DNA of 6,125 nt from Burkholderiales bacterium (GCA_006227785.1 SBFU01000091.1:1-6125), one strand, 5' to 3'. Counted from the stretch's first letter, positions 1-6,125 are shown. Program-made: numbers and translations. Notes: a model not told the origin generated them from the sequence alone.

Positions 1-179
1 TCGAAGTCGTGGTCTACGAACCGGCCCTGCAGGACGACGAGTTCTACAACTCGCGGGTTGTGCGTGACCTTGACAGCTTCAAGCGGTCCTGTGACCTCAT
101 CATCGCCAACCGCATGACACCGGCGCTGTACGACGTGCGCGACAAGGTGTTCACCCGTGACCTGTTCGAAAGCGACTGA
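1..179 (+). CDS. ugd: UDP-glucose 6-dehydrogenase, C-terminal end (5' partial)
   Basis: Only the last 58 codons are present; the frame begins at base 3 and stops with TGA at 177-179. The enzyme oxidises UDP-glucose to UDP-glucuronate with two NAD+ in the cytoplasm, supplying an acidic sugar donor for polysaccharides. The visible part is the end of the C-terminal UDP-binding domain. It has a VVVYEP strand near the window start, then DSFKRSCDLIIANR, whose IIANR core is typical of this family, and a VFTRDLF ending like that of single-polypeptide Ugd proteins. The catalytic Cys and the NAD-binding Rossmann domain lie outside the window. A related nucleotide-sugar dehydrogenase, such as a UDP-ManNAc or GDP-mannose type, cannot be fully excluded, but the terminal motif favours Ugd. 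It is followed after 51 bases by the esterase gene on the same strand, consistent with co-transcription. Confidence 0.85.
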   Translation, partial: EVVVYEPALQDDEFYNSRVVRDLDSFKRSCDLIIANRMTPALYDVRDKVFTRDLFESD

Positions 180-230
180 AGCCACCGCCACCGTCCCCCT
201 GTGCTCCTTTCGCTTCACCCTGTTCCTGCC

Positions 231-2069
231 ATGACGCCGAACCTCCGCCGCACCGCTCTCTGCTCGGTCATCCTGCTGAGTCTGACCCTGGCCGCCTGCT
301 CGAGCTCGGGGGGCAAGCAGGGCGATGCCCCGCCCGGCTCGCTGGTGAACAACCCGTTTGCCCCGGCCGGCGCTCGCTCCTACGATGAGGTCCGGGTGGG
401 CACCCTCCGGGTCTTCGGTGACAGCTTCTCGGCACTGGACTTCACGGAGACCCGGCGCACCCTCAACTGGGCCAAGGAACTCTACGGACGGGGACGCGCC
501 GACGATCTGGAGATCTATGCCATTGGCGGCGCGCGCGCAGCCAAGGGCACAACCACGGCTTTCGACAAGCAGGTCGACACATTCCGGGCCAGTGGCACAC
601 CCATGGGAGATGGCGACCTCTCCGTCGTCTACTTCGGCTACAACGACATCGGACGCAACGGCAGCACGGACAACCTGAGGGCCGCCCGGGCAGGCTACTT
701 CGACGGCATCAACCAGCTGATCGCGGCGGGTGCCACGAACGGTCGCAACCGCATCTTCGTGACCCAGATCCATGACTGGAGCCGCAACCCGAATGCGAGC
801 GACAGCACCGCCGGTCAGGTGGTGGACTGGAACAATTTCGTGGCCGAACAGGCCAATGCCAACCTGAACATCGTGGCCGTTGACCTCTACACGGTCATCA
901 ACCGCATCTTCGAGAATCCGACACGGTTCGGCTTCACCAACGTGACTTCCTACAGTCGGGCGGGCTCGGCCGTCGACTACCTCTACTTCGACGGCACCCA
1001 TTTCGGCAACCGCGGTCAGACCGTCATCTCGCGCACTTTCGAGCACTACCTCACCCGCGGCTGGGAATGGGCCAGCACCGTGTCTGCGGGCGCCCAGGCC
1101 GCCGCCCTTCTGAACCAGGACATCGATCGCGAACTGCTGGTGCTCAGCTATGCCGACCGCAAGCAACCCAGATCCGGCCTGCAGCTGCACGCGCTGGGCA
1201 ACCTGAAGCGGGCTGGATCCGGCTCCGGTTTCGATCCTTCCACTGCCATCGGACACCTGGCCCGCCTCAATGCGGACAGCCTGTCCCGTCAGTCCGATCC
1301 GGTGCGAAGCGGGCTGGCCATGAGCTACCGCCCCCATGGAGAAACAGGTCTGCGAAGCGGCCGCTTCGGCATGGCCTTCAGCCATGCCGGCAACCCGCGC
1401 TATTTCAGCGACCAGTTCTCTCCTTTGGCCCAGAAGAACGACTTCAGCACGACCTCGTTCTACTGGCAGCAGGCTTTCGGCGACTTCAACCTGACCGCGC
1501 ACGCCGCCCATCTGCGTACGCGCTACGAAAACCACAAGTTCGACGACCTGCTCAACGACCGCTTCACCAACACGGGCACAGGCACCACCTGGTCGTTCGA
1601 GCAAAAGCTGCGGCACACCTCGCGCCAGGGTGGTGTGTGGCTGTCTCCCTGGGTGTCGGTCACCCACCTGAGCCATCGGCTGGATCCGATGCTGGGTCGC
1701 TCGCTCTACACCACCGACGTGCAGTACAGCGCGCGCCGCGCTGCCGAATGGCAGTCGGCGCTGGGACTGGACATCCAATCCGGATCGATCGACCTGGGCC
1801 GACAGCGCAGCCTGCAGCTGTCGGCCAGCGTATGGCACCGCGCAAGCCTCCAGCGTGATCCGGTCCAGATTTCGATGCGCGAGACCGGTGGCATCGGCGC
1901 CATTCAGCGCGAGAGCATCGCTCGCCCTGCACTGCGCCAGACACAGCTGCAACTTGACGCACAACTTCAGCTGACCCGCCAGGTCGACATGCTGGCCACC
2001 TTTGCCGCCATTCGCGGCGAGGGTCAGGACGACCAGCGTTTCAACCTGCTGACCCGCATCCGTTTCTGA
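231..2069 (+). CDS. SGNH/GDSL-family esterase autotransporter with lipoprotein signal
   Basis: Predicted surface esterase of 612 residues. The ATG at 231 is chosen because it begins a classic lipoprotein signal: MTPNLRR, a hydrophobic stretch, then lipobox LAAC with Cys23. An in-frame GTG at 201 would only add ten residues ahead of it. Ser follows the Cys, which in enterobacterial rules permits outer-membrane sorting. The SGNH blocks are in order: GDSFS with nucleophile Ser65, GGARA at 99-103 (oxyanion Gly), GYND at 136-139, and DGTH at 254-257 giving the Asp/His of the triad. A helical linker (about 275-310) precedes roughly 250 residues of alternating amphipathic strands (about 360-612) ending in Phe, as in the 12-strand barrels of EstA-type autotransporters; total length also fits EstA. 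No Shine-Dalgarno sequence is evident. Substrate is unknown; from its position between ugd and a glycosyltransferase gene I infer glycan or lipid deacylation at the cell surface. Confidence 0.88.
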   Translation: MTPNLRRTALCSVILLSLTLAACSSSGGKQGDAPPGSLVNNPFAPAGARSYDEVRVGTLRVFGDSFSALDFTETRRTLNWAKELYGRGRADDLEIYAIGGARAAKGTTTAFDKQVDTFRASGTPMGDGDLSVVYFGYNDIGRNGSTDNLRAARAGYFDGINQLIAAGATNGRNRIFVTQIHDWSRNPNASDSTAGQVVDWNNFVAEQANANLNIVAVDLYTVINRIFENPTRFGFTNVTSYSRAGSAVDYLYFDGTHFGNRGQTVISRTFEHYLTRGWEWASTVSAGAQAAALLNQDIDRELLVLSYADRKQPRSGLQLHALGNLKRAGSGSGFDPSTAIGHLARLNADSLSRQSDPVRSGLAMSYRPHGETGLRSGRFGMAFSHAGNPRYFSDQFSPLAQKNDFSTTSFYWQQAFGDFNLTAHAAHLRTRYENHKFDDLLNDRFTNTGTGTTWSFEQKLRHTSRQGGVWLSPWVSVTHLSHRLDPMLGRSLYTTDVQYSARRAAEWQSALGLDIQSGSIDLGRQRSLQLSASVWHRASLQRDPVQISMRETGGIGAIQRESIARPALRQTQLQLDAQLQLTRQVDMLATFAAIRGEGQDDQRFNLLTRIRF

Positions 2070-2077
2070 ACCGAACC

Positions 2078-2108
2078 GGGAGCCGATCCACACGGGGTGA
2101 CGGCTCCC
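2078..2108 (+). other. Stem-loop between esterase and glycosyltransferase genes
   Basis: A perfect 8-base inverted repeat, GGGAGCCG (2078-2085) and CGGCTCCC (2101-2108), encloses 15 bases that can pair further (TC/GA and AC/GT around a bulge). It begins 8 bases after the esterase stop and ends 13 bases before the glycosyltransferase ATG. There is no T-tract on either side, so it is not a standard intrinsic terminator. It could stabilise the upstream mRNA end, weakly attenuate, or mask the weak start region of the next gene. The pairing is seen; any role is inference. Confidence 0.45.
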
Positions 2109-2121
2109 TGAAAAGACCTGC

Positions 2122-3180
2122 ATGAAAGTACTTTATGTGGCCGGGCGAGAGGCCACCTACTCGCGCACCCGGATCGTGGCCCATGCGCTGCGCCAGCAGG
2201 GGATCGATGTGACGACCGTGCTGCCTCCGGACCGATCCTTCCGCCACTACCCCCGACTGCTCTGGCAGACCCTGCTCAAGGCCCCGCAGTGCGACGTCGT
2301 GCTGGTCGGCTTCTACGGTCAGTTGCTGGTGCCCTTCATCCGCCTGCTGACCTGGAAGCCCATCGTGTTCGACATGTACATCGGCACCTATGAAACGATG
2401 GTGTTCGACCGCGCCAAGACACAGCCGGGCACGTTCATGGCCAAGGTCTACGCATTCGCGGACTGGCTCTCCTACAAATCGTCCAGCGTGTCCATCCTGG
2501 ACACGCAATTCATGGTCGAGCACTTCTGCAAGATCATTGGCTCCAGCACCGCCAGGATGCGCCGTGTGTTTCTGGCGGTGGACGACTCGGCCATCTACCC
2601 GCGCGAGCCCGACCAACCGCACGATGGCTTCCTGGTCCATTTCCATGGCGAGTTCTCACCGTTCCATGGTGTGCGTACCATCCTGGACGCAGCAAAACTG
2701 CTCGAAAACGACGGCGTGAGCTTCCAGATCATCGGCAAAGGCATCACCTACGCCGAAGACATGCAGCATGCGCGCGATATCGGCATCCGCAACGTCAACT
2801 TCATCGACACGGTTCCCTACGCCGACCTCGCCGTCCATATGTCCCGCGCCGATGTGTGCCTTGGGATCTTCGGCGACAATGCGCGTGCCAAGCTGGTCAT
2901 GACCAACAAGGTGATCGAAGCCATCGGCATGGGAAAGCCCATCGTCACCCGGCGCAACGAGCCGGTGCAGGAGTTGCTGCACCACCGCGAGAGCGCCTAT
3001 CTGGTCGAGCCCTCCAACCCCCGCGCCCTGGCCGATGCCATTCTGGAACTGAAGAACGACCCTCAGCTGCGTGAATCGATGGCCCGCAAGGGTTACGAGA
3101 CCTTTCTCGCCAACTCCACCATCGAACAGCTGGGTCGGAGCCTGGAACAGATCATTCGCAGCGTGTTGCGGCGCGCCTGA
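2122..3180 (+). CDS. Glycosyltransferase, GT-B fold, group 1 (GT4-like)
   Basis: A 352-residue cytoplasmic or membrane-associated glycosyltransferase, predicted to move a sugar from a nucleotide-sugar donor to a growing glycan or lipid carrier. The N-terminal domain opens with MKVLYVAGREATYSRTR, a beta-strand plus loop typical of GT-B acceptor domains. The donor-binding half starts near 171 with LVHFHGEFSPFHGV (171-184), the position where group 1 enzymes carry a GRL..KG-like motif. It continues with FQIIGKG (201-207), then IFGDNARAK, NKVIEA and GMGKPIV (249-275), and PVQELL, usually the donor-contacting region. Glu266 matches the second Glu of the EX7E motif, but the first position is Leu258. 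No N-terminal signal or obvious membrane span is seen. The start is set by the family-like N-terminus; the upstream Shine-Dalgarno is weak. Donor and linkage cannot be read from sequence. Confidence 0.88.
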   Translation: MKVLYVAGREATYSRTRIVAHALRQQGIDVTTVLPPDRSFRHYPRLLWQTLLKAPQCDVVLVGFYGQLLVPFIRLLTWKPIVFDMYIGTYETMVFDRAKTQPGTFMAKVYAFADWLSYKSSSVSILDTQFMVEHFCKIIGSSTARMRRVFLAVDDSAIYPREPDQPHDGFLVHFHGEFSPFHGVRTILDAAKLLENDGVSFQIIGKGITYAEDMQHARDIGIRNVNFIDTVPYADLAVHMSRADVCLGIFGDNARAKLVMTNKVIEAIGMGKPIVTRRNEPVQELLHHRESAYLVEPSNPRALADAILELKNDPQLRESMARKGYETFLANSTIEQLGRSLEQIIRSVLRRA

Positions 3181-3218
3181 AGCCGGCCGGCATCCACCGG
3201 TTGCGGCAGCAAGAAACC

Positions 3219-3225
3219 GAGAGAG
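3219..3225 (+). promoter_or_regulatory. Ribosome binding site of the flavoenzyme gene
   Basis: GAGAGAG ends six bases before the ATG at 3232. It is the only convincing Shine-Dalgarno-like sequence among the four starts inside the window and supports this start codon. Confidence 0.55.
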
Positions 3226-3231
3226 AACCTC

Positions 3232-4551
3232 ATGGAACAAACGAAGAACCTCATCCTGGGCGCAGGCCTGACCGGCCTGAGCACCGGCTACCACCTCAAG
3301 AACGGCGACTATCAGGTCTACGAGAAGTTGCACGAGGTCGGTGGCCTGTGCCGCTCCGAAGAGGTCAACGGCTTCCTGTTCGACTACGCCCCGCACATCC
3401 TCTACACGGTCAACCCGTACGCGCACGAACTGATCCACACCCTGCTCAAGGGCAACCTGGAGATCAAGAAGCGCAAGGCCTTCATCTACCACGGCAAGTA
3501 CGACCTGTACACGCAGTTCCCCTACCAGGCCCACCTGTACGGCCTGCCGGCGCAGGATGTGATCGAGTGCCTCAGTGGCCTGGTCGAGGTCCTGCGCAAC
3601 CCGGACCGTCCCAAGCCGCAGAACTACCGTGAGTGGATGTACTGGCGCTTCGGCAAGGGCATCGCCGAACAGCTGATGATTCCGTACGCCGAACGGATCT
3701 GGACCATCGACCCGAAGTACATGAACTTCAGCTGGATCGACCGGCGCGTGCCTGAGCCTGACTTCGAGGCTGTCCTGCGCGGCGCACTGCAGCACGAAGA
3801 GGACCGCACCGGGTTCAACCAGGAGTTCTGGTACCCCATCGAGGGCGCCATCGAATCGCTGCCGGTGGCGCTGGCCAAGGGTGTGAAGAACATCCACCTC
3901 AACCACACGGTCACCAGGATCGACCCCAAGGCCAAGCAGGTCACCTTCAACACTGGCAAGGTGGTGGGCTACCAGAACCTGGTCTACACCCTGTCGCTGA
4001 CCCATCTGCCCCACTTCATCGACGACATTCCGCAGCATGTGCTGGACGCCATCAATGGCCTGCAGTTCAACCAGATCGAGTGCGTCAACATCGGTATCAA
4101 CCGGCCGGACATGAGTCCCTACCACTGGCTGTACTTCCACGAAGCCGAGGACTTCATCTTCCACCGGATCAGCTTCCCCCGCAACGCATCAGAAAAGACC
4201 TGCCCGCCCGGCACCAGTTCGGTCTGCTGCGAGATCTCCTACTCCAAGCACCGCCCGCTGCGGGTGCAAGGACGGGAGGCCCTGATCCAGGCCACCATCG
4301 ATGGCCTGATCAAAGCCAAGATCATGCGTCCGGACGACGAGGTGCTGGCCGCCGACGTGCTGACCGTGGACCCGGCCTACGTGATCTACGACCTCGACTA
4401 CGAGCAGAACGTCAAGACCATCCACGACTGGCTGATCAGCATCGACATCCACCCCTGCGGGCGGTTCGGTGACTGGCAGTACTACAACATGGATCACTCG
4501 ATCCTGGCCGGCAAGCGCATCGCCGACTTGCTCAACGAGCGCGAGGCCTGA
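3232..4551 (+). CDS. FAD-dependent oxidoreductase, UDP-galactopyranose mutase-like
   Basis: A 439-residue flavoprotein of the amine-oxidase / UDP-galactopyranose mutase (UGM) / protoporphyrinogen-oxidase superfamily. The N-terminus is a Rossmann dinucleotide motif, LILGAGLTGLS (Gly10, Gly12, Gly15), with Glu31 placed to bind the adenosine ribose and then EVGGLCRS (35-42). YAPHILYT follows, resembling the UGM segment with HIFHT, and later FIYHGKYDLY. The middle has PYAERIW (151-157) and FWYPIEG (199-205). The C-terminal FAD motif reads GRFGDWQYYNMD (410-421), close to the UGM pattern GR..x-Y-x-Y-x-[DN]MD and unlike HemY. A haem role is therefore unlikely; a UGM-like change of a nucleotide sugar is plausible but unproven. 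The protein is longer than the usual 370-390 residues of bacterial UGM, and I could not confirm its catalytic Arg and Tyr residues. It lies 51 bases after the glycosyltransferase gene, suggesting joint action. Confidence 0.8.
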   Translation: MEQTKNLILGAGLTGLSTGYHLKNGDYQVYEKLHEVGGLCRSEEVNGFLFDYAPHILYTVNPYAHELIHTLLKGNLEIKKRKAFIYHGKYDLYTQFPYQAHLYGLPAQDVIECLSGLVEVLRNPDRPKPQNYREWMYWRFGKGIAEQLMIPYAERIWTIDPKYMNFSWIDRRVPEPDFEAVLRGALQHEEDRTGFNQEFWYPIEGAIESLPVALAKGVKNIHLNHTVTRIDPKAKQVTFNTGKVVGYQNLVYTLSLTHLPHFIDDIPQHVLDAINGLQFNQIECVNIGINRPDMSPYHWLYFHEAEDFIFHRISFPRNASEKTCPPGTSSVCCEISYSKHRPLRVQGREALIQATIDGLIKAKIMRPDDEVLAADVLTVDPAYVIYDLDYEQNVKTIHDWLISIDIHPCGRFGDWQYYNMDHSILAGKRIADLLNEREA

Positions 4552-4565
4552 TCCGCGCGCCGACA

Positions 4566-4586
4566 CCGCACCTTCTCCGGGTGCGG
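4566..4586 (+). other. Stem-loop between flavoenzyme and membrane protein genes
   Basis: CCGCACC (4566-4572) pairs perfectly with GGTGCGG (4580-4586) around a 7-base loop. No T-tract follows, so it is not a canonical terminator. A second small hairpin, GGCG (4586-4589) with CGCC (4594-4597), abuts it and shares base 4586. Both lie just before the ATG at 4606, where no Shine-Dalgarno sequence is visible, so the structure may reduce translation or transcription of the last gene. Pairing is seen; function is inference. Confidence 0.4.
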
Positions 4587-4605
4587 GCGTCAACGCCAGC
4601 TTGCC

Positions 4606-5580
4606 ATGAAAACGCCCCCGTCAACCGCCCAGCGCTGGCTGCGCCGTCTGTCCTGGGTGCTGGTGGCATTGGCAAGCGCCTACTTCGTGCGCGAAGTGGT
4701 GAGGCGGTTTGCCGACATCCCGCCTATCGAATGGGGAGCGGCCACCTTGGCCGTCTTTGCCCTGGCAGCCGTTGGCATTGCCACGACATCGGCTTTCATC
4801 GGGCTGATGTGGATGCTGCTGCTGCGGGACCAGTCGATCCGGCTGCCAGCACACCAGGCGATGCAGATCGTGGCCATCTCGCAGATTGGCAAGTACCTGC
4901 CGGGCAATGTGGGCCACTTCGCTGGCCGGGCCGTCATGGGTCGCACGGCAGGGGTGCCCATGGGAGTGACCGCAGGCACCCTGCTCATCGAGATGGCCTG
5001 GACTCTGGCGATCGGGGCCGGGTTTTCCGCTCTGGCGTTGCTCTTCTATCTCGACAGCAGCGCGCGCCTGTCGATGCCACAGGTCGGCATCGTCGAACTG
5101 GGTGCGGTGGCATGCCTGCTGCTGGCCGGCCCCTGGCTGGGCATCCACCTGCTCAACCGGATGGCACCGGCCCTCAGTGCCCGTGTCGGAGGTGGCAAGC
5201 CCCTGGCACCCCCGCGTCTGGGCACCGCTCTGGCCGTGTCAGCGCTGATGGCAGTGTGCTTTTTTGTGCTTGGCCTGGCGCTCCAGGCGCAAGCCGTCTG
5301 GTTGTTCCAGGTGGAGCAGGCGCCCTTGCTTCCACTGACATTCCTGTTCACTGCGGCCTGGCTGGTCGGTTACGTCGTACCGGGTGCGCCGGGTGGGCTT
5401 GGCGTGCGCGAGGCCATGATGGTGGTGCTGCTGACACCCGTGGTGGGCCCCGGTGCCGCCGTCGGCCTGGGCATCAGCATGCGGCTGGTCACCCTGACCG
5501 GGGATGGACTGGCCTTTCTGGTGGGCATCATGTCGCGGGGCTGGACCCGCGCGGAGCCCGCCAGGACAAAAGGATCCTGA
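4606..5580 (+). CDS. UPF0104 / lysylphosphatidylglycerol synthase TM-region family membrane protein
   Basis: An integral inner-membrane protein of 324 residues with about eight hydrophobic segments: roughly 13-31, 45-73, 122-148, 161-181, 206-226, 240-258, 270-290 and 292-309. Two family hallmarks are present: GKYLPGNVGH (95-104) in a polar loop after the second helix, and VPGAPGGLGVREA (258-270) near the end. The family is the membrane part of MprF, but the cytoplasmic aminoacyl-transferase domain of MprF is absent and the length is that of the stand-alone proteins (about 300-340 residues). Aminoacylation of phosphatidylglycerol is therefore not supported. Stand-alone members often occur in polysaccharide or glycolipid clusters and are suspected of lipid or lipid-linked sugar handling; this is unproven. 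The N-terminus is basic (RWLRRL), as expected at the cytoplasmic face. It starts 54 bases after the flavoenzyme and ends the + strand run. Confidence 0.88.
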   Translation: MKTPPSTAQRWLRRLSWVLVALASAYFVREVVRRFADIPPIEWGAATLAVFALAAVGIATTSAFIGLMWMLLLRDQSIRLPAHQAMQIVAISQIGKYLPGNVGHFAGRAVMGRTAGVPMGVTAGTLLIEMAWTLAIGAGFSALALLFYLDSSARLSMPQVGIVELGAVACLLLAGPWLGIHLLNRMAPALSARVGGGKPLAPPRLGTALAVSALMAVCFFVLGLALQAQAVWLFQVEQAPLLPLTFLFTAAWLVGYVVPGAPGGLGVREAMMVVLLTPVVGPGAAVGLGISMRLVTLTGDGLAFLVGIMSRGWTRAEPARTKGS

Positions 5581-5645
5581 CCGCCCCATTCCCACCTCGA
5601 CCAGCTCTGTCCAACCCCATCCGCGCCAGTCTGCTGGTCTCTGCC

Positions 5646-6125
5646 TCAATCGGCGGCCGGTGGCCGGCCCCAGGCCACGAAATGCGGGTTTTCGTACCCA
5701 GGCTTTCCGTAGACCAGCGGATGGCCATCCCGCGTCAACAAAGTGCCCCCGGCACCCAGCAACACGGCATGGCCGGCCGCGATGTCCCATTCCATGGTTC
5801 GGCCCAGGCGAGGGTAGACATCAGCCTCACCACGCGCCACCTGGCACAGCTTGATGGAAGAACCAGCACAGGTCACGGCAGCCACACGATAACCCTCCAG
5901 GAAGGCGTCCAGCGCGGCCGCGTCGCCATGCGACCGGCTGGCCACCACCGTCAGGCCTGCCGCTGGCACCTCCCGGACCCTGATGTCCTGGCGAGAGCCG
6001 CCTGTTTCCATCCAGGCGCCCAGCCGGGGGCCACCGGCAAACAGCATCCCTTGAACCGGCGCCAGCACGAGCCCCAGGACAGGCAGGCGGTTCCTGATCA
6101 AGGCAATGTTCACCGTGAACTCCCC
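5646..6125 (-). CDS. cysQ: 3'(2'),5'-bisphosphate nucleotidase CysQ, C-terminal part (5' partial)
   Basis: The last 159 codons of a gene read right to left; its start lies beyond the window. The GTG at 6113 is internal, since the frame continues upstream as GEFTVNIAL, matching CysQ just after its metal-binding DPLDGT-type motif (outside the window). CysQ is a Mg2+-dependent member of the inositol-monophosphatase family that hydrolyses 3'-phosphoadenosine 5'-phosphate to AMP, removing the by-product of sulfate assimilation and sulfotransferases. Visible marks are LGLVLAPV, VVASRSH, GSSIKLC, YPRLG and MEWDIAAGHAV; the Asp encoded at 5783-5785 is a metal ligand of the second signature. The C-terminal YENPHFVAWG fits the usual CysQ end. 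Full-length proteins have about 250-270 residues, so some 100 are missing. It is convergent with the polysaccharide genes and probably belongs to a different transcription unit. Confidence 0.92.
   Translation of the reverse strand, partial: GEFTVNIALIRNRLPVLGLVLAPVQGMLFAGGPRLGAWMETGGSRQDIRVREVPAAGLTVVASRSHGDAAALDAFLEGYRVAAVTCAGSSIKLCQVARGEADVYPRLGRTMEWDIAAGHAVLLGAGGTLLTRDGHPLVYGKPGYENPHFVAWGRPPAAD

Noticed and set aside
201..230. GTG at 201 as the esterase start
   Set aside because: It adds ten residues before a complete lipoprotein signal that starts at ATG 231, and has no ribosome binding site upstream.
1067..1858. A 263-codon open frame on the + strand inside the esterase gene
   Set aside because: Another frame of the barrel region; the product is rich in Arg, Pro, Gly and Ala and low in complexity, whereas the esterase frame continues through to a proper barrel end.
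3182..3203. GCCGGCCGGC palindrome and a small CCGG/CCGG hairpin before the flavoenzyme gene
   Set aside because: Short and G+C-only, with G-T pairs needed to extend it; expected by chance in DNA of this composition.
2656..4164. A 502-codon open frame on the - strand across two genes
   Set aside because: It lies antisense to the glycosyltransferase and the flavoenzyme, both with clear family motifs. Its translation is rich in Val, Leu, Asp, Gln and His with no recognisable domain, the usual effect of high-G+C codon bias on the complementary strand.
3232..4551. Protoporphyrinogen oxidase (HemY) identity for the flavoenzyme
   Set aside because: The C-terminal FAD motif and the HILYT segment match UGM-like proteins better, and there are no haem genes around it.
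4606..5580. MprF lysylphosphatidylglycerol synthase
   Set aside because: Only the membrane region is present; the cytoplasmic aminoacyl-transferase domain is missing and the gene ends normally, with no sign of truncation.
5599..5639. GACCAGC / GCTGGTC inverted repeat as a bidirectional terminator in the convergent gap
   Set aside because: The stem is only seven pairs around a 27-base loop and no T-tract follows on either strand. A terminator is expected here but this repeat is too weak to call.
5239..5790. A 183-codon open frame on the - strand over the 3' end of the UPF0104 gene
   Set aside because: It overlaps two well-supported genes, in another frame from cysQ, and shows His/Gly/Arg-rich sequence with no family resemblance.

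Overview
The window is high-G+C DNA (G or C strongly preferred at third codon positions) from a Gram-negative bacterium: one protein combines a lipoprotein signal with an outer-membrane beta-barrel. Family resemblances and codon use suggest a proteobacterium, perhaps a betaproteobacterium (Burkholderiales-like). That placement is inference, as there is no rRNA or other taxonomic marker.

Layout: five genes run left to right on the + strand. They are the 3' end of a UDP-glucose 6-dehydrogenase gene (1-179), a lipoprotein-type SGNH/GDSL esterase autotransporter (231-2069), a GT-B/GT4-type glycosyltransferase (2122-3180), a UDP-galactopyranose-mutase-like FAD enzyme (3232-4551) and a UPF0104 multi-pass membrane protein (4606-5580). 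The four gaps between them are 51, 52, 51 and 54 bases and hold no recognisable promoter, so the five genes look like one transcription unit. Two gaps carry clear stem-loops. A convergent - strand gene, the 3' part of cysQ (PAP phosphatase), fills 5646-6125 and is cut by the window end. The convergent gap is 65 bases.

Working together (inference): the dehydrogenase would supply UDP-glucuronate, the flavoenzyme may isomerise or otherwise modify a nucleotide sugar, the glycosyltransferase would add a sugar to a glycan or lipid-linked intermediate, the UPF0104 protein would act in the inner membrane, and the esterase would remove acyl groups at the cell surface. This reads as part of a surface or extracellular polysaccharide locus whose left side lies outside the window. 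No polymerase, flippase, export gene, mobile element, CRISPR array, tRNA or rRNA is visible. There is no gene-free stretch over 300 bases.

The most unusual element is the esterase, which has a clear lipobox in front of a GDSL passenger and a C-terminal barrel and sits inside a glycan synthesis cluster. The flavoenzyme, UGM-like at both ends but longer than classical UGM, is the second point of interest.
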